Of a stretch of DNA of 64,000 bases, positions 38,807-52,344 are shown in pieces. Under the pieces are notes generated by a model. That model saw nothing but the letters and a program-made list of their open reading frames with translations, had not been told where the DNA came from and did no database searches. The stretch comes from Paraescarpia echinospica (taxonomy: Eukaryota; Annelida; Polychaeta; Sabellida; Siboglinidae), in the NCBI GenBank assembly GCA_020002185.1, contig CM034543.1:30716459-30780458 (forward strand), written 5' to 3'. Both the position numbers and the translations under genes were made by a program. Within the stretch, counting starts at the first letter, position 1, and each line of letters starts with the position of its first letter.

Positions 38807-41800
38807 CTGCAAAGAAAGACCAGAGTTAAAAAAAAATTAATACATTAGAAAACAACAAAGAACATGATGTATATGTACGCACAAAATATAACAGGTAAGT
38901 TCTTATATAGCGCAGTATCCAGTCCTCAGGACTTCTCAAAACTTTACATTTTACTCCTCCCTGGCAGACCTGTTAAATCGAACACCATCTCAATTTCTCT
39001 GGGAAGCATCCAGCCATGCTGCAAATAATGCGTGAAGACTAATCATACACAAATATCCACCTCTGTGCATAGCCAGGTACTTATACATAAAGCTGAGTGA
39101 ACTGGATCAACGTAGAGTGAACAAACTTGCCCAAGGTTTGACACTGCAGGACAGGATTCGAACCCGGGTTCTCTCGGTCAAGAGTCCGAAGCTCTAGCCA
39201 CTGCACCACTGCGATCCACACAAACAGGTCGAACTAAATTCATTTCTAAGTGTGAATATGTTCAAAAGTCGATTTCCCAAAAACAAATTAGGGTTACCGT
39301 ACAAACTTACAAGTTAAGAAAATTACACATCAAAAAAGGTATAGAACCATTTTTTCAACCTTGCCAATCGAACTAGATTTCATCAGTATAATGATATGAA
39401 GGTGCTGCATCGTATATCTCTTTTTTGAAGTTGATGTCGATCTACAAGTTTTGGAACTGTGACAATTTACAACACAGAATAAAATTAAAAAAATCATCTA
39501 GCACTACGACTGCATGCATTGGGACCTGTCTGAAAACACACAGTACACGCAAAATAATTATCAGACACATCGTCCAAACACTTACATGCATGCACGAATA
39601 CTGGCGTCATATCATCTCCATTTTACTTGTAGGGTATTATCAAGACTTAACATCAATAATTTGTGTCTGATTACATAGGAACAAATAAAAATTATATTTA
39701 CAAAGGTGGCTGAAAACACGGTACTGAAAACTAATTATTTTCAGACTTTTAGCATACCCGAAAACATGTGGCTAAATACAGTCATTATGGCAGGTAAATG
39801 TGCAACTAGTTGGACGTACTTCGTTGACGGCAGATGCGACATGTAGAGGCTGTTCCACTGTGTCTGACATGTTCACTGCAAGACGCAGGTCCTTCTGGCA
39901 CAGATGTAGTCGACAGTGAGGGTTACTGAACTGTGCCTGCATCATTGCTGCAACCAAACGACAGTGTCAACTCAGTTATGATCACGGCAACAGTGAGGGT
40001 TACTGAACTGTGCCTGCATAATTGCTGCAACCAAACGACAGTGTCAACTCAGTTATGATCACGGCAACAATGAGGGTTACTGAACTGTGCCTGCATCATT
40101 GCTGCAACCAAACGACAGTGTCAACTCAGTTATGATCACGGCAACAGTGAGGGTTACTGAACTGTGCCTGCATCATTGCTGCAACCAAACGACAGTGTCA
40201 ACTCAGTTATGATCACGGCAACAGTGAGGGTTACTGAACTGTGCCTGCATCGTTACTGCAACCAAACGACAGTGTCAACTCAGTTATGATCACGGCAACA
40301 GTGAGGGTTACTGAACTGTGCCTGCATAATTGCTGCAACCAAACGACAGTGTCAACTCAGTTATGATCACGGCAACAATGAGGGTTACTGAACTGTGCCT
40401 GCATCGTTGCTGCAACCAAACGACAGTGTCAACTCAGTTATGATCACGGCAACAGTGAGGGTTACTGAACTGTGCCTGCATAATTGCTGCAAACAAACGA
40501 CAGTGTCAATTCAGTTATGATCACGGCAACAGTGAGGGTTACTGAACTGTGCCTGCATCATTGCTGCAAAAAAACGACAGTGTCAACTCAGTTATGATCA
40601 CGGCAACACTGAGGGTTACTGAATTGTGCCTGCATCAAACGGATGAGTGCCAACTCAGTTATGATCAAGGCAACAGTGGGGTTACTGTAATTTTTGTTTT
40701 AGCTTTGAAATGTTGTCGTCAAAAATATCCACATTTTTAAGAAGAGGCATATCTTGATGAAACTTACTAGTCGTCTTTCCCGACAGATAAGATCAAGTTT
40801 AATCACTAAAAAAAATTTAAAATCAGATGTTAAATAGCAAAGCTCAGAATTCTTGACAATGAGTAATTTTTTGTGACTTCATTCATATGCTTTTGTTACA
40901 AAGGAAAACAACACAACAGATTTTCAACAAAATATACAACAGAATGTGTTTTGCACCCATTTATTTTGAGGGCTCGACAAACATTTTGCTAGGCAACAGG
41001 TTATGAGATGTATAGGCCAACTGTCACTTATCACAGTCTTCAACACTCATCAGTTTGCCATCTGGGTTTCCATATCAACACTGACATATCAAACATTTAA
41101 GTTTTGTTTCACATACTGCTTCAAACCCTTGAAACAACTTGCTCACCGATTATTGTACATTCATATTAAGCCAACATTTGAAGGAGCTAAATACTTCGCT
41201 TGTATTCCTGCAGCAGTTATTTTCACAAGTAGGACAAGGCCACCCCCTCAGTGCGCTAGGGCAAACTGCCAGTGTACACAGCCTAATCCATTATCTAACC
41301 TCACATTTCCTCCTGCTCTCCTACAAAAGCCAGTGCTCCAGGAATACTCTCACTGGAGCTATCATTAATGTGCACACCTGTTGCTGGCCTGACGCACAAG
41401 ATCTTATGCTTTACAGCTGTAGAATCTGGCTACTGGCCAATGTCAGTGTTATACCAGCCCATAAAACCTCTTCCAGGCCACGGTGTCAATCGGTTTTCAT
41501 CTTTTGCATGATGGATTGGAGGAAATCCCGCCCTGAGGTCGACAATGATGGATCTGGATCAATCTCTGCTGCAGTCAGGAAATTAATATCCATACACAGA
41601 TCTGAATGAATTATTTGTCTGATAATTGGTGTCTAATATGTATTATTCCGATGTAATAATAATTCTGTAAATGGGCAATATTTGCATGGTGGAAACACGT
41701 GAGTCCACCAAAGCTGCTGGTTTTGTGACATGGCTTAAAATGGACATATTCTAGGTGTCAGAATAAAATTTCCCATTGTAAAACTAACCACGCTGAAATT

Positions 41801-44800
41801 TAGTTGTGTATGTCTTTGTTGGGTGAACTAAGCAATATGTGCGTGTGTTTTGGTAACAACTACATTGCAGGAAGATAAAAAAGACCTAATCTTAAAGACA
41901 ACAAAATTATTACATTACATATGACAGCCACATCATAACAGCTTCACAACATAATTTCCTGGAAAAAAACTACAACAATGTATTACTTGCTGTTACAGGC
42001 GGACAGTTCTTTCAGCTTAGTTTATCAAATAAATGTACACATTGGGTATACAAGCACCCGTGCCCCCCTCCCCCTCCAGAACATCTGCCCGCTAGAACAC
42101 ACAATCCCAGAACAAACAGTATTGGCGACACTTCAAAAAGCATTGCAAGAGCATTGAGATTATTTCTACAGTCGCTTGTTGACATTGAAATAACATCTCC
42201 CATTTGACATGTCGTCTCTATGTCCTGTCACAGGTGGATCATGTCGCCACCATAGGACAGGCCGGTGCGGGGACTGCGGTCAGGTAAGTACTGACCACCA
42301 CAGTACATAAGTTCACAATATGTCTCGTAAGTTCGCAGTCTAGAAAATTGTATTGGATATTGCATTTTATTTTGGTTCAAATCATCACCCACACCCGCCA
42401 ATACATAATATGGGATTTTGAGTGATCCAAAATGCAGTGCTTCACGTTTGAAAAAACCAGGCGAGTAATAAATCGCTCGCCTAAATATGCCAAATAATTT
42501 AATGCGAGCGATTTATTGATTTTATTTTTATCCGCTAGGTAGCGTAACTGTTAGTTCATCTGGTGACACAACTGCCCACTCATACCAAAACGCAAGCGAG
42601 GCTAGCCATGCCATAGCGATATCCATTATGCAAGATTAATTCGATCAGGTCAATTCGGGACATCAAGCATTGGCACAAATTGAAGTCACATGCTGATAAA
42701 ACATTTGAGACAGAAAGTACTAGTGATGATATTACAGAAAATGTCAGCAGTGTAACTACTTGATGATTACATTGTTTTGTTTATGGGACGGATGGACACT
42801 AGCTGTTGGCAACACAGCCTCTGCAACAGCAGCCACGACACGGTTTTTATTTCACTGCTACCTGGTGTGGACAATTTCAGCTGATTAATGATCTATGACT
42901 GTCAAACGCCGGCCGACCGATAAGAATCCCGTTGAGCAATAAGCAAACTCCAAGTCATGGCTCTGGAAACGTCGGCAACAGTGCGCCAACGCTAATTTAC
43001 GTGACAAGAAGTTAAAAAACAGACTTTATTTCAAACAAATGGGTGTACATTTTGCCACTAGAGGGTACCACATGCAGCAAGTCTGGTGATGTGAGCGATA
43101 ACGGCAATTAGCGCGAGTGATAAATCGCTCCCTGGATGAGCAATTAGCGCGAGTGATAAATCGCTCCCTAGATGAGCGATTAGCGAGAGTGGTAACGAGC
43201 GAGAGCTATCGCTCGCCTAAAAAATCATGCACTAAAAATGGCTTCCAAAACTGCCCTGATCTGATATTCACAATAGCATCAATGTGTATTAATGTTTCAT
43301 GCGATAGGTGGCACCACCATATTGATTTATCTCCACTTTACGGTTTTTGAGACTGCTAACTGATGTGATCACCCCCAACTCAATTTGGGGTTCATATTAT
43401 AATGTATACAGGTTTTCAAGTTGGGATGATACATTCATTGAACGCAATTTTACAACGGTCCAAAGTTGCATCTGGACCAGAGTTGGAGTTGTTAGATAAT
43501 CACAAAGAAATCTGATGTATATGATGTAAATTTAGTGTTGACAATTTTGTAACTGCAACTTCCTTCCATTATGTGAGTCTGACAATGTTTTGGCCTTATT
43601 ATTGGAACAGTTGAATGTATAACAATGCACGATTACACTGATGGGTGTCTAGATGTCAGTCATCTCACCCCATAACATTAACCAACATTTCCTTACCCTA
43701 GAATTTCATATAAAGATGTCCCCTAAAACTGCTTTGACCACATTGAGCACCTGCTTTGACTACATTGAGCACCCATTTTTTCGGTTAGTTGTTCTGGCAT
43801 ATTTTGAATATTTTTCACTCCCATGGGGTCTCAGGACATTATATAAACAGTAGCCCCAACAGAGATCGCCCCCCGTCAGGTGGTACTTACCGTTACCCTT
43901 GGTGCGTACGAGGGGGCAGGAGACGGGGGAGAGGGTGAGGATCTTGAGCACCTCCTCCTGGTCGAGGCCGATGTGTTCCGCCAGAGCCATGCTCTCAGCC
44001 AGTCCCGCCAGTACTGTCCCCATCAACATACTGATGACCAGCTTCATCTTGGTCGCACTGCCCACCTCGCCTGGCAAACACACACGACATGGTAGATCAG
44101 GCCCTTAGCCAGGATTGTGTAATTTTCCAATTTACCCGTTCTCATTTTTTATTTACCAGTTATGCTCATGAAAAACCCTGTTACACATGCGACAGTCATT
44201 GGTGCCGGAACATGGTGAATATTCAGGGGGTTGAGGCTTTCCATAGACCTCCAACTGCACCCCCTGTTGAGGGCTCTCCAAAAACCTCCAACTGCAACCT
44301 CCCGAGGCTTGCAAAACGCTCAAACTTCAAACGACACTTGGCCTTGTTATTGGGAAAATGAAACCACAGTATGGTCCAACACAAGATCATGGTGTCTGAA
44401 AACTAAAAATCTGTTTATTCAAAAACCTGTTCCAGTAATGGGACAACAGGTCTCTGACTAAGTCTGTGGTAGATCCCCACTGACAGATCACTAGGTCACA
44501 TGACCAGCTTCATCTCAGTGGCACTGCCCACCTCACGTGTCAAACACATGCAACATGATAGAGCCACACAATACTTACACTTCATAGCTCACAAAAACGT
44601 GTTTCTTCCCAAGATTTAATTTTATACTTGCACTTTTAAGGCATATGTGTGTGTATTTCTATTTGTTTTTATTTATTTATTCATTCATTCGTAAAACAGA
44701 TTGTCTGTATATATTTATACATTTTGTATACTTGTACTTTTAATCAATGATGTATATACCTAGATGTACCTGTATTTTATTAATGTTCATGAACTTGGTC

Positions 44801-47800
44801 TGAATGAACAATAATTATTATTATAAAACGTATGTGTTGAGTTCTGATGTAGGTTTTCAAAATTGGCAAACATGTTTTCCCCCAACAAAAATCATCCCCC
44901 TTTCAATAATATTACTCCCTTCAACATATAACCCTTTCTGTCAGTACAGCTAAACCTCGCAAGTAAAGACACCCAAAGCATTGGGACAAGGTGACTTTGA
45001 TAGTGAGATGACCTCAACAGAGATTATCAATGTTAAAAAGACCGCTAAAATCAGCTTTAGACCACCCTCAGAGCAGCATTGCCTCAAAGTAGCACTGACA
45101 CTCATTAACACCATGTTGACCTCTATTCAGAAACAGGCTGGACACACACATGCGGGTCCTTTGCAGGTATAAAATATCTCATAAACACTGCCAAGATACA
45201 ATGACCCATGTGTACATATCATAATTAAATCTTACTCCCACAAGAAATGTTAAATCCCCAATCGCATTTGCATATTGATACGTTTTCTCTCAATAATTAA
45301 TTGCCAGTTTTTGGCGAGGTGTGAACTTTTGAAGAGGCACAGAACAAGATAACCTGGTTACGGGAAGCCTGAAGTAACTGTCGGTCCTAGTTACTGGCTC
45401 CCTTTCTGATCACGTGTAGACTGGTTGTATTAAAGTTCAACTACTGCTGGAGGCTTCTTTTACTCACGAGGCAAACAAAATCATTCGTATATATCATCCA
45501 GCAATGTTACCTTAATTCCAGGCTTTTCCAAGAATTAATCATTAGTGATTTGATGATATATTGTTTTGTATACTAACCTTGCGATTGTATTGTATATTTT
45601 GGATAAAATAAACATTTCTGATTGCAATATGTATGCAGTCCTAACAACAATAGTTGTCGCGTGAAACCCTATGCAGCTACATCATGACTAATTGGCAAGC
45701 ATAAGCCAGTCGGAGACTGTTAGAACATGATTACATATGACAATAGACGCACTACTGAGAGCAGCTGGCAATGCACTGATTATAATATCACAGTTGCAAC
45801 CACGATACTCCAGTCAGCTTTCCCCAGGCCATACATATAAGATATTTTCTACGATGTTATATGTTTTCTGCGGCACCACAGTTAGGATTATATAAAAACT
45901 ATGAAAATGTCTACATAGGCAGCCCGTCACAACAGGTGCTACTCCCTGCTTATGGGGGAAATATAGCAATAAAGACAAATCTGCAATTGGAAATAATTAC
46001 TTCTTGGTTGAAATAACTTATTTTAACCATTAAGTTCCAACACAAACAATGCATGCATGTAATTTACACCTAACAGACAGACAAGCTTTATCACTGGTTC
46101 CATTCTATCCTCTACACATCACCGATACCACACTGACTGACCGGTTATGGTTTCAAACATAACCACCGACATATGCAAATCTCTACTCATGGAAACGGTG
46201 CATCCGTAAAATAACAGCAGTTTCTCAGAGTAATCCTGTATACATCAATTAGATGACGTGCCGACTGAACAATGAGACACAGGTTTTACATTTTAAAACC
46301 GATATTAACCAGACACTGTTCCCACATGTGCCCCGTTAACAGAGTCGGTCAAACGTAGATTTCGCAACACCAGTTGGCGCCACCTACCGAGGAAGAATGT
46401 CTGTCGCCCCATTGCCTCGAGGCAGGAGTAGCAATCGTCAAAGAGGGTCCTGTCTCCAGCAGCCAGGATCAGGAGCTGTCCGTTCATCGCAGGTTGCCGA
46501 CTGCCAATGACGGGCGCCTCGAGGAAACGACCCCCGCGTGTCGTCACAGCCTGTGTGACACGCACACACGTAATAGTGAGGTGCAGCTTACAGGTGCGCT
46601 CAGATCAAAGTAAACATTACGTCCAAACAATGTGGATTGTCATTATGCTCTCTCCATGGAATCTGTAGATTACGGGAGGTGCGCAGCCATGACCTATCGT
46701 CAATTTGTTTCAAATGCTATAATCATGACAACGTAAAAATGTTCTTGTGTTCGTATAAAATCAAATGGACAACTTAGTACAAAGACCAGATACTTCTGAT
46801 GCTACGTTACTGGCAAAACCTGGCAGATTTCAGTTGGTGTAGTCATATTTCACAGCATCATACATTGCGACACTCAGTATAATCAGTAGGTTATGCTTTC
46901 CTTTTTTATTTTGTAGATCGATTTCATAGTTATTAGATGACAACTCTCAAATAGAATAGGACTGCGAAAGGCTGATAAATGATTTTTTTTACGGATATGA
47001 CACTACAACGAACTGACTGAAATGAGTGACTCAAATTTTTGATTGAAAACCTGCTAACTGAAATTTTAAGATATTTTACTCGAGAGTCAAGACCTGGCAA
47101 TTCCACATTTCCATGCCATTTTTATGTGCCACCGTTATCACCAAACACCTGTTCCCTGACCCCACTGACCCCGTGGACATCTGACCCCAGACCCACTGAC
47201 CCAGTGGCCATCTGACCCATGACTCCCTGGACACGTGACCCCTGACCTACTGACCTCATGAACGTCTGTGATAGTCTCCACATCGACAGTTGACATGTCG
47301 ATGTAGGCTTTTCCGGGACCGATCCCTTGTAGCACGCCGCAGTTGCCAAATACAAGCTGCCACCAAACACACAGCCGTCAACACATGTACAGTTACATTA
47401 AAAGCATCACTTCAATTGCCAATGCCATAAAAATTGCTATGATGATATCAATATATTAACAGTATCGCTCCAAAGTGTAAACTATCGATGCCCGACAACA
47501 GATGAAATTGCCTCTGATCCTCCTTCCCCTAAACGACAGTAATTTTGTACAATATTGGGCGTCAACGTTCTGAGATGATCCCTAAAGCCAAAGAAGCATT
47601 TATGTGATGCAGTCACATTTTAAATTGTGTCGTTGCTAGAAATTACAAAATGTGGCCAATAGATGTCATTTAAATGCATCAGATGCAATTTTTGCAGTCA
47701 AGTGATTAATTTTGTTGTAATTTAATTGATATGGCTACTTCTGACATTGTCTGGTTGTACGGTCAGGCAAATGGTATTTCTGCTGAGGCATTGATGACAA

Positions 47801-48122
47801 TGAGATAGTGAGTGCGTGCGTGTGGTGCGTGCGGTGCGTGGTGTGTATGTGTAATTGAGTGTTGCACGAATGAGTGACTGTGTAACTGATTTAGTGTATT
47901 CCACGAATGAGTGTGTAATTGAGTGTATTCCACAAATGACCGACTGCCTGACCGATTGATTGCATGTACAGGTGCATGTGTGTGTGCGTGTCTGAGACAG
48001 GTTATACTCACATCTTTTAACGCCGATGGATCGGACACACACGAGAACGTCATGTCACACGACGTGATCACCTCTGATGGACTGTTGCCCTTGAGGGCGC
48101 CGATCTTCACAAACTCCCGACA
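38732..48122 (-). CDS. GLYR1: GLYR1 / 3-hydroxyisobutyrate dehydrogenase-family gene, C-terminal exons
   Basis: Seven minus-strand exons join in one consistent frame: 48,012-48,122; 47,255-47,356; 46,388-46,550; 43,891-44,070; 39,820-39,947; 38,732-38,806, with a stop at 38,732 (six confirmed here; N-terminal exons are not located). Residues match the beta-hydroxyacid dehydrogenase fold: [22 protein letters not shown] (substrate loop), [11 protein letters not shown], then [15 protein letters not shown] with the catalytic Lys of this family replaced in context by TKMK, and [10 protein letters not shown] near the end. In GLYR1 (NPAC) the domain is a tetramerising, catalytically weak dehydrogenase attached to a nucleosome-binding PWWP domain. 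Whether this gene has a PWWP exon cannot be seen; a plain dehydrogenase paralogue is the alternative. Confidence 0.82.
38893..39217 (-). repeat. tRNA-derived SINE
   Basis: On the minus strand it begins with a tRNA-like head (GCAGTGGTGCAGTGGCTAGA, then a perfect B box GGTTCGAATCC), followed by a body and the GCGCTATATAAGAAC tail typical of marine-invertebrate SINEs. It lies in the last GLYR1-like intron and would be transcribed by RNA polymerase III. Confidence 0.85.
39820..39947 (-). CDS. GLYR1: GLYR1-like exon (QKDLRLA region)
   Basis: 128 bases between TTGGTTGCAG and GTACGT; encodes [18 protein letters not shown]. Its acceptor and first ~34 bases are the source of the upstream tandem array. 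Confidence 0.85.
39914..40690. repeat. 76-77-bp minisatellite, about 10 copies, containing a splice acceptor
   Basis: The unit, read on the plus strand, is GTGAGGGTTACTGAACTGTG... followed by GCTGCAACCAAACGACAGTG... and GATCACGGCAA. The first unit overlaps the start of the 39,820-39,947 exon; each further unit copies the intron acceptor (TTGGTTGCAG on the minus strand) and the first ~34 exon bases. Copies differ by few bases; the last is degenerate. Confidence 0.93.
40690..43890. other. Intron sequence of the GLYR1-like gene
   Basis: No coding signal is convincing. At about 42,455-43,230 several GCGAGYRATAAATCGCTC blocks in both orientations suggest a decayed repeat element, with two tandem copies of a 37-base unit at about 43,100-43,180. 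Confidence 0.45.
43891..44070 (-). CDS. GLYR1: GLYR1-like exon (interdomain helix)
   Basis: 180 bases between TGCCAG and GTAAGT; encodes [19 protein letters not shown], the helix carrying the family's conserved Lys, and [16 protein letters not shown]. Confidence 0.82.
44496..44565 (-). pseudogene. GLYR1: Partial duplicate of a GLYR1-like exon start
   Basis: The block with GACCAGCTTCATCTCAGTGG and CACTGCCCACCTCACG matches the 5' end and acceptor region of the 43,891-44,070 exon with several changes. The acceptor core is altered, so it is probably a silent pseudo-exon in the upstream intron. Confidence 0.7.
46388..46550 (-). CDS. GLYR1: GLYR1-like exon ([10 protein letters not shown] region)
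   Basis: 163 bases between CACACAG and GTAGGT; encodes [17 protein letters not shown] and [15 protein letters not shown], ending with a phase-1 split glycine codon. Confidence 0.82.
47255..47356 (-). CDS. GLYR1: GLYR1-like exon (substrate-loop region)
   Basis: 102 bases, phase 0, between GGCAG and GTCAGT; encodes [19 protein letters not shown], the family's conserved D-S/M-T signature. Confidence 0.82.
47800..47860. repeat. GTGCG-rich microsatellite
   Basis: Short imperfect GTGCGTGCGGT repeat within an intron. Confidence 0.6.
48012..48122 (-). CDS. GLYR1: GLYR1-like exon (end of NAD-binding domain)
   Basis: 111 bases, phase 0 at both ends, between a TTGCAG acceptor and GTGAGT donor; encodes a segment with [19 protein letters not shown]. 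Confidence 0.8.
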
Positions 48123-51100
48123 CTGCAACACAGACAAAGTCACCGTCGTTACTCCTGCTGCTCACAGTGCACACAGGAAGGGAGAATTCCCACTTGATAG
48201 GGAACCTCGCTATAGCCCAGGGAAGAAATGGGAAGGGAATTGTGATAGAACCGAGGCTCCGTGTTGGACTCTGTCCTCGGTGAACCCTGAGAGCCCTAAG
48301 GTGGAAATGGGAGATTCAGGCTACAATGCAGCTGACTTGACAGTGTTCAGATAGTCAGATAGGGGTATTGGTTGAATTGTATTTGTCTTGACACAAAAGG
48401 CTTTATTGTGCCTTAACTAGGTCAACTCTTCTAATGGTTGACATTTGGTTGTTTCAGGTGTCAACTATATTGTGAATCTGTAATTATTAGTCTATATTGA
48501 TACAATTGATTTACACAGTACCATGTCTACACAAGGCATGGCAAGCGTAAACAGAACAGTAGAATGCATTTGATATAAATAAAGTGTAGGATATTTCACT
48601 CTATAGTTGTCCAGAATATTAATTTTCTATGTTTGTCACCTACAGGTGACAGAATATTAATTTTCTATGTTTGTCACCTACAGGTTTCTACAGACAATAC
48701 ATCTTTAACCAATAGGCACCAAAGTCACACCATTTTAGAATAATCAAATGAACATCAAAATAAACACAACTTGCAATTATAGAAAATCAATAGTTTTGAA
48801 GATACAGTTTAAAAGTGTTAGGCAACTGTTCAGTCTAACAGGGGTCAAGTGTGTCTGCTCTGCCTGGGTGCTGTGACCAATTAAAGATTAGTCAAGGTCT
48901 CAATGGACTGAGCTGTAGAGATTAGTCACACTGCTGACTTTGTGGCACATTAAACAAAATCTACTGTTGGGGGTGGTCTCAAGGGCCCTTCTCAAAACCA
49001 CATCACTAGATAATGAAAAACTTTTGCACTTTGGGGGCCCCTTAGGTGCCCTTAGAATGATTCAATCAAATACAGATTTCTTGTATATAGTGGCAGCACC
49101 CTAAGATACATCTATGCAAAATTAGAAAAAAAGTTGAAGAGTTTAAAAAAAAATAGACCAAATGTTACATTTTTACCAGTTTTGGGGTCCTTGGAGGCCC
49201 TGGGGAGCCCTTAAAATGATTCAATCAAATACAGATTTCTTGTGTCTATGCAAAATTAGAGAAAAAGTTGCTGAACGGTTTCTGAGATACGGCAGCTAAC
49301 GGCGGACGGCGGACGCAGAGTGATGGCAATAGTCCCTTGGACCTTCGGCCAAAGGACTAAAAAACTCATCGATACACCGATGAACAGCTGTATGGAATAG
49401 CCTTACTCAGTCTGTAGTTGAGATTGCATCGGTGCAGTCTTTTGAATGGAAATTAGATTATAAGTTGTGGCAAAATCACCCAATTGAATTATACTAGACA
49501 GTAAGACTATTACATGTTAGATTAGAACATAGCATTGTCTTTGGTGATGGGAGCATTTGTAATTCGTGAGCCTCGGTGACGAATGCATGATTTATAAACA
49601 TGCTTTTAAAAATGTTTATTTTTTGTTTATAATATACTCCAATTGTAATATTTATCAAACATACATGAATTTTAAAATGTGCACATATTGTACATGTACT
49701 GACGGATATTATTTTGTATAGATATGAATGGATTGCATTTTGTTCGGCAAGAGTTGAAAGTTGACGATGGGTGATAATATGGTGTCGGCGGCAACAAACG
49801 CTGTTCAGTGCTCGACTAAAGCTTATAAACAATGTCAATGACAGGCAAGGGGTAGACAAGGCACAAGGATTTTGATTAGACTGTTCTCAATTTCCAGTCA
49901 TCAAAGTAAGATGCGATTTAAATAACTCCATTCAGGCCATTGTTCTGTTTGTTGTCCGCGCGGCCGGTGTCTGAGGTCAGGTGCATACTGAAGTGCTATT
50001 TGGGTCTCAAAGCCTAAGACGCAACATTTTTATAGCGTAAATATGCCTGGGATAATGAGGAATGATTTAATTATTGCATCAAAGTGTCAAATTTAGGCAA
50101 AACTATAGTTAATAACGGCAAAATCGAGGTGGGCCCGGATTATACACAAGCGCCCCTCAATTTTCTCAGACACGTTTTTGTATGCGTCTTTTGGGCACAT
50201 GCAGCAAAAAAGTATGCAGCATTCCAGCGTACGTGTCATTTACACGTTTCCGCGCTCCAAGGGAATCCCTGGATTAGTGTTTCATGACTTTTGTCAGCAA
50301 GAAGCGAAAGACACTACATGAATTGTCATAAATAACAAATGACCTTGCCTGGATGTTCAGCAAAACAGATGAGTCACTGCTAAATGCCTGCTACTTAGCA
50401 TCAGTCTTATCTGACAGGGAGTATCAGTTGGTTTATGGCTAACAAGGCAACATCTTGTGTTGTGAAGCCATGCAATTGGCTTGAGCAGAATGATAATAGT
50501 TACTATTATCAAACTGGAAACATAGAGTTAAATCTGTCTATACACATCATCAGGACCATGCAAGATGGCTGTAATAGCCAGATTATCACTAATCACTAAT
50601 GCCAGCTAGTGGACAATGCAAACTAGTCATTCAGGACTTTAAATTAAAGTGTCCACTGTAGACAAGTTTTGTTATAGACAGGTGTCCACCATGGCAGGTT
50701 TCACTGTAAATCAACTTTATTCTTAAGCCCCGACATGCATGGCTTATATTTCCCATAAAAGTAAAAATAAATATGAACAAAGACCGAGACATGATTGCAT
50801 TTTCATGTGTAGATCTAACTACGAGTGCAACGTCATAGCCAGAACAGGAAAGCAAAGACCAAGTACTGTTAGGTTAGTACTGTAAATCACCAGCAGACAG
50901 CTACAATTTATTAAGGTTAAAAAACCTAAATTATTGGAAAATCAAAGGACACAAAGCCAGACACAGTTAAAGAAATCATCAATCATCTAAACAAACGACT
51001 TGTTGAACCAGCCAGATATCCAGCTGCTGACAAATACGAATGAGAGAATTGTGTGCGGATCCAATATCACCAACATCAGCAGTCATGGCATTTGAAGAAG

Positions 51101-52330
51101 AATCATAACTATCTCTACTCAGACACATCCCAGCGGAGTAGATGATTACCACCCATGGAATATTTGCCGCACAGTTCATTAATCTGTGTTGTTCTCGTAT
51201 GCTGGTAAGCCAATATAAACTCTGATGTTCATGTTCGTACAGTAATTATTTCTAAGCTGGAGACATCCCGCATTCAATCATGCATGCCTCGTTCAGTTTG
51301 GTTCGACCGGACAGCACTGTCGCCGTAGCCATGATGTGAGCTGGTGAGATACGATATCACTGTTAGGTCACTGCACATCATGTTATTATCGGAACTGTGG
51401 CAGGAATGCAGAGTGGCTAATCACTGGGCCGGTCTTACCCCGCCTCCCCTACACCGAGTGGTTCGGCCCAGGCTACATCCAGCTTATAGACCAGGTAGTG
51501 ATTTGCGTGTGTGGATCAATAGTTCCTGTTGCAAGGATGCTGTGTGTGGCAGCGTGCGCAGGTCGCAACCAACCGGACCATAATCAGCGGGTCTGATGAA
51601 CGGCCAGTTGCTGGTCAGTATCTGGGCAGCGGTCAAGACGGACTGACGTTGAGGACACTCGGTCACAGTTGACGCCGCACACACAGACATGTCAGGTGAG
51701 TGGCTGCGTCACCAACACTGGTGACACAAAGCAGCAGTGTGTCGGGCATCACTGCAGCATCGACACCGTCATGTCAACAGTATTTCACAGCACAAATTCT
51801 ATGTTCTCTGCAAGAAAGTTATAAGTGATGGGCTAAAAAGTTGGTGTCAGTTATTTGGAGAATGTCAGATTTGTTCATTATTATGTGATGAAACAACGTA
51901 TTTTCTACATTATACTATTTATTTTTTAACTAAATGAACACATTATTTGTGTAAAGTGCCTGAGAACATCTTATTTTAAATGAAGTAGATTCATGCGCCA
52001 TATAAATTCAAATTATTACTATATTAAAACCAACAAGATTGTGTAACTTAATAACTATACATTTAAAGTGGAACCCAAAGTGTAAACATAGATTCAGGTG
52101 CTACAATAAACAACTAAATCTTTTAATGTAGAAATAATACACTTTATCCCGAGACACATGTTTTGTGTACTAATGTATATTAATAGAAAACATTACACAA
52201 TAGATCATCTATGGATTAGGATCATCTATTATGTACTAAGCACAATCACCACATGCCAGCCTTACTGACTTAAAATAGCCAGCCTCAGTGACTTAAATAG
52301 TCTTGCCCCAGAGGGAAATGTAGTAAGTAG
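48123..52330. other. Intergenic or 5' intron, with repeats
   Basis: No further GLYR1-like exon was recognised. A 38-base tandem duplication lies at about 48,615-48,684, and an interspersed repeat with two internal ATTCAATCAAATACAGATTT copies and an AACGGCGGACGGCGGACGCA end spans about 48,960-49,365. At 51,690 an AG/GTGAGT donor-like site follows a GC-richer stretch (51,500-51,690), which might be a non-coding first exon. Confidence 0.4.
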
Positions 52331-52344
52331 CCTTGAACCACTGA

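Noticed and set aside
39134..39217. Possible tRNA gene on the minus strand
   Set aside because: Good A- and B-box-like parts but no proper acceptor stem, and it continues into a SINE body and tail shared with other copies.
39914..40690. CRISPR-like array
   Set aside because: The units are contiguous near-identical 76-77-mers without unique spacers, in an animal intron; it is a minisatellite.
51484..51690. Possible coding exon near 51.5-51.7 kb
   Set aside because: A donor-like site is present, but the frames on both strands show no domain and no acceptor could be chosen; at most a non-coding first exon.
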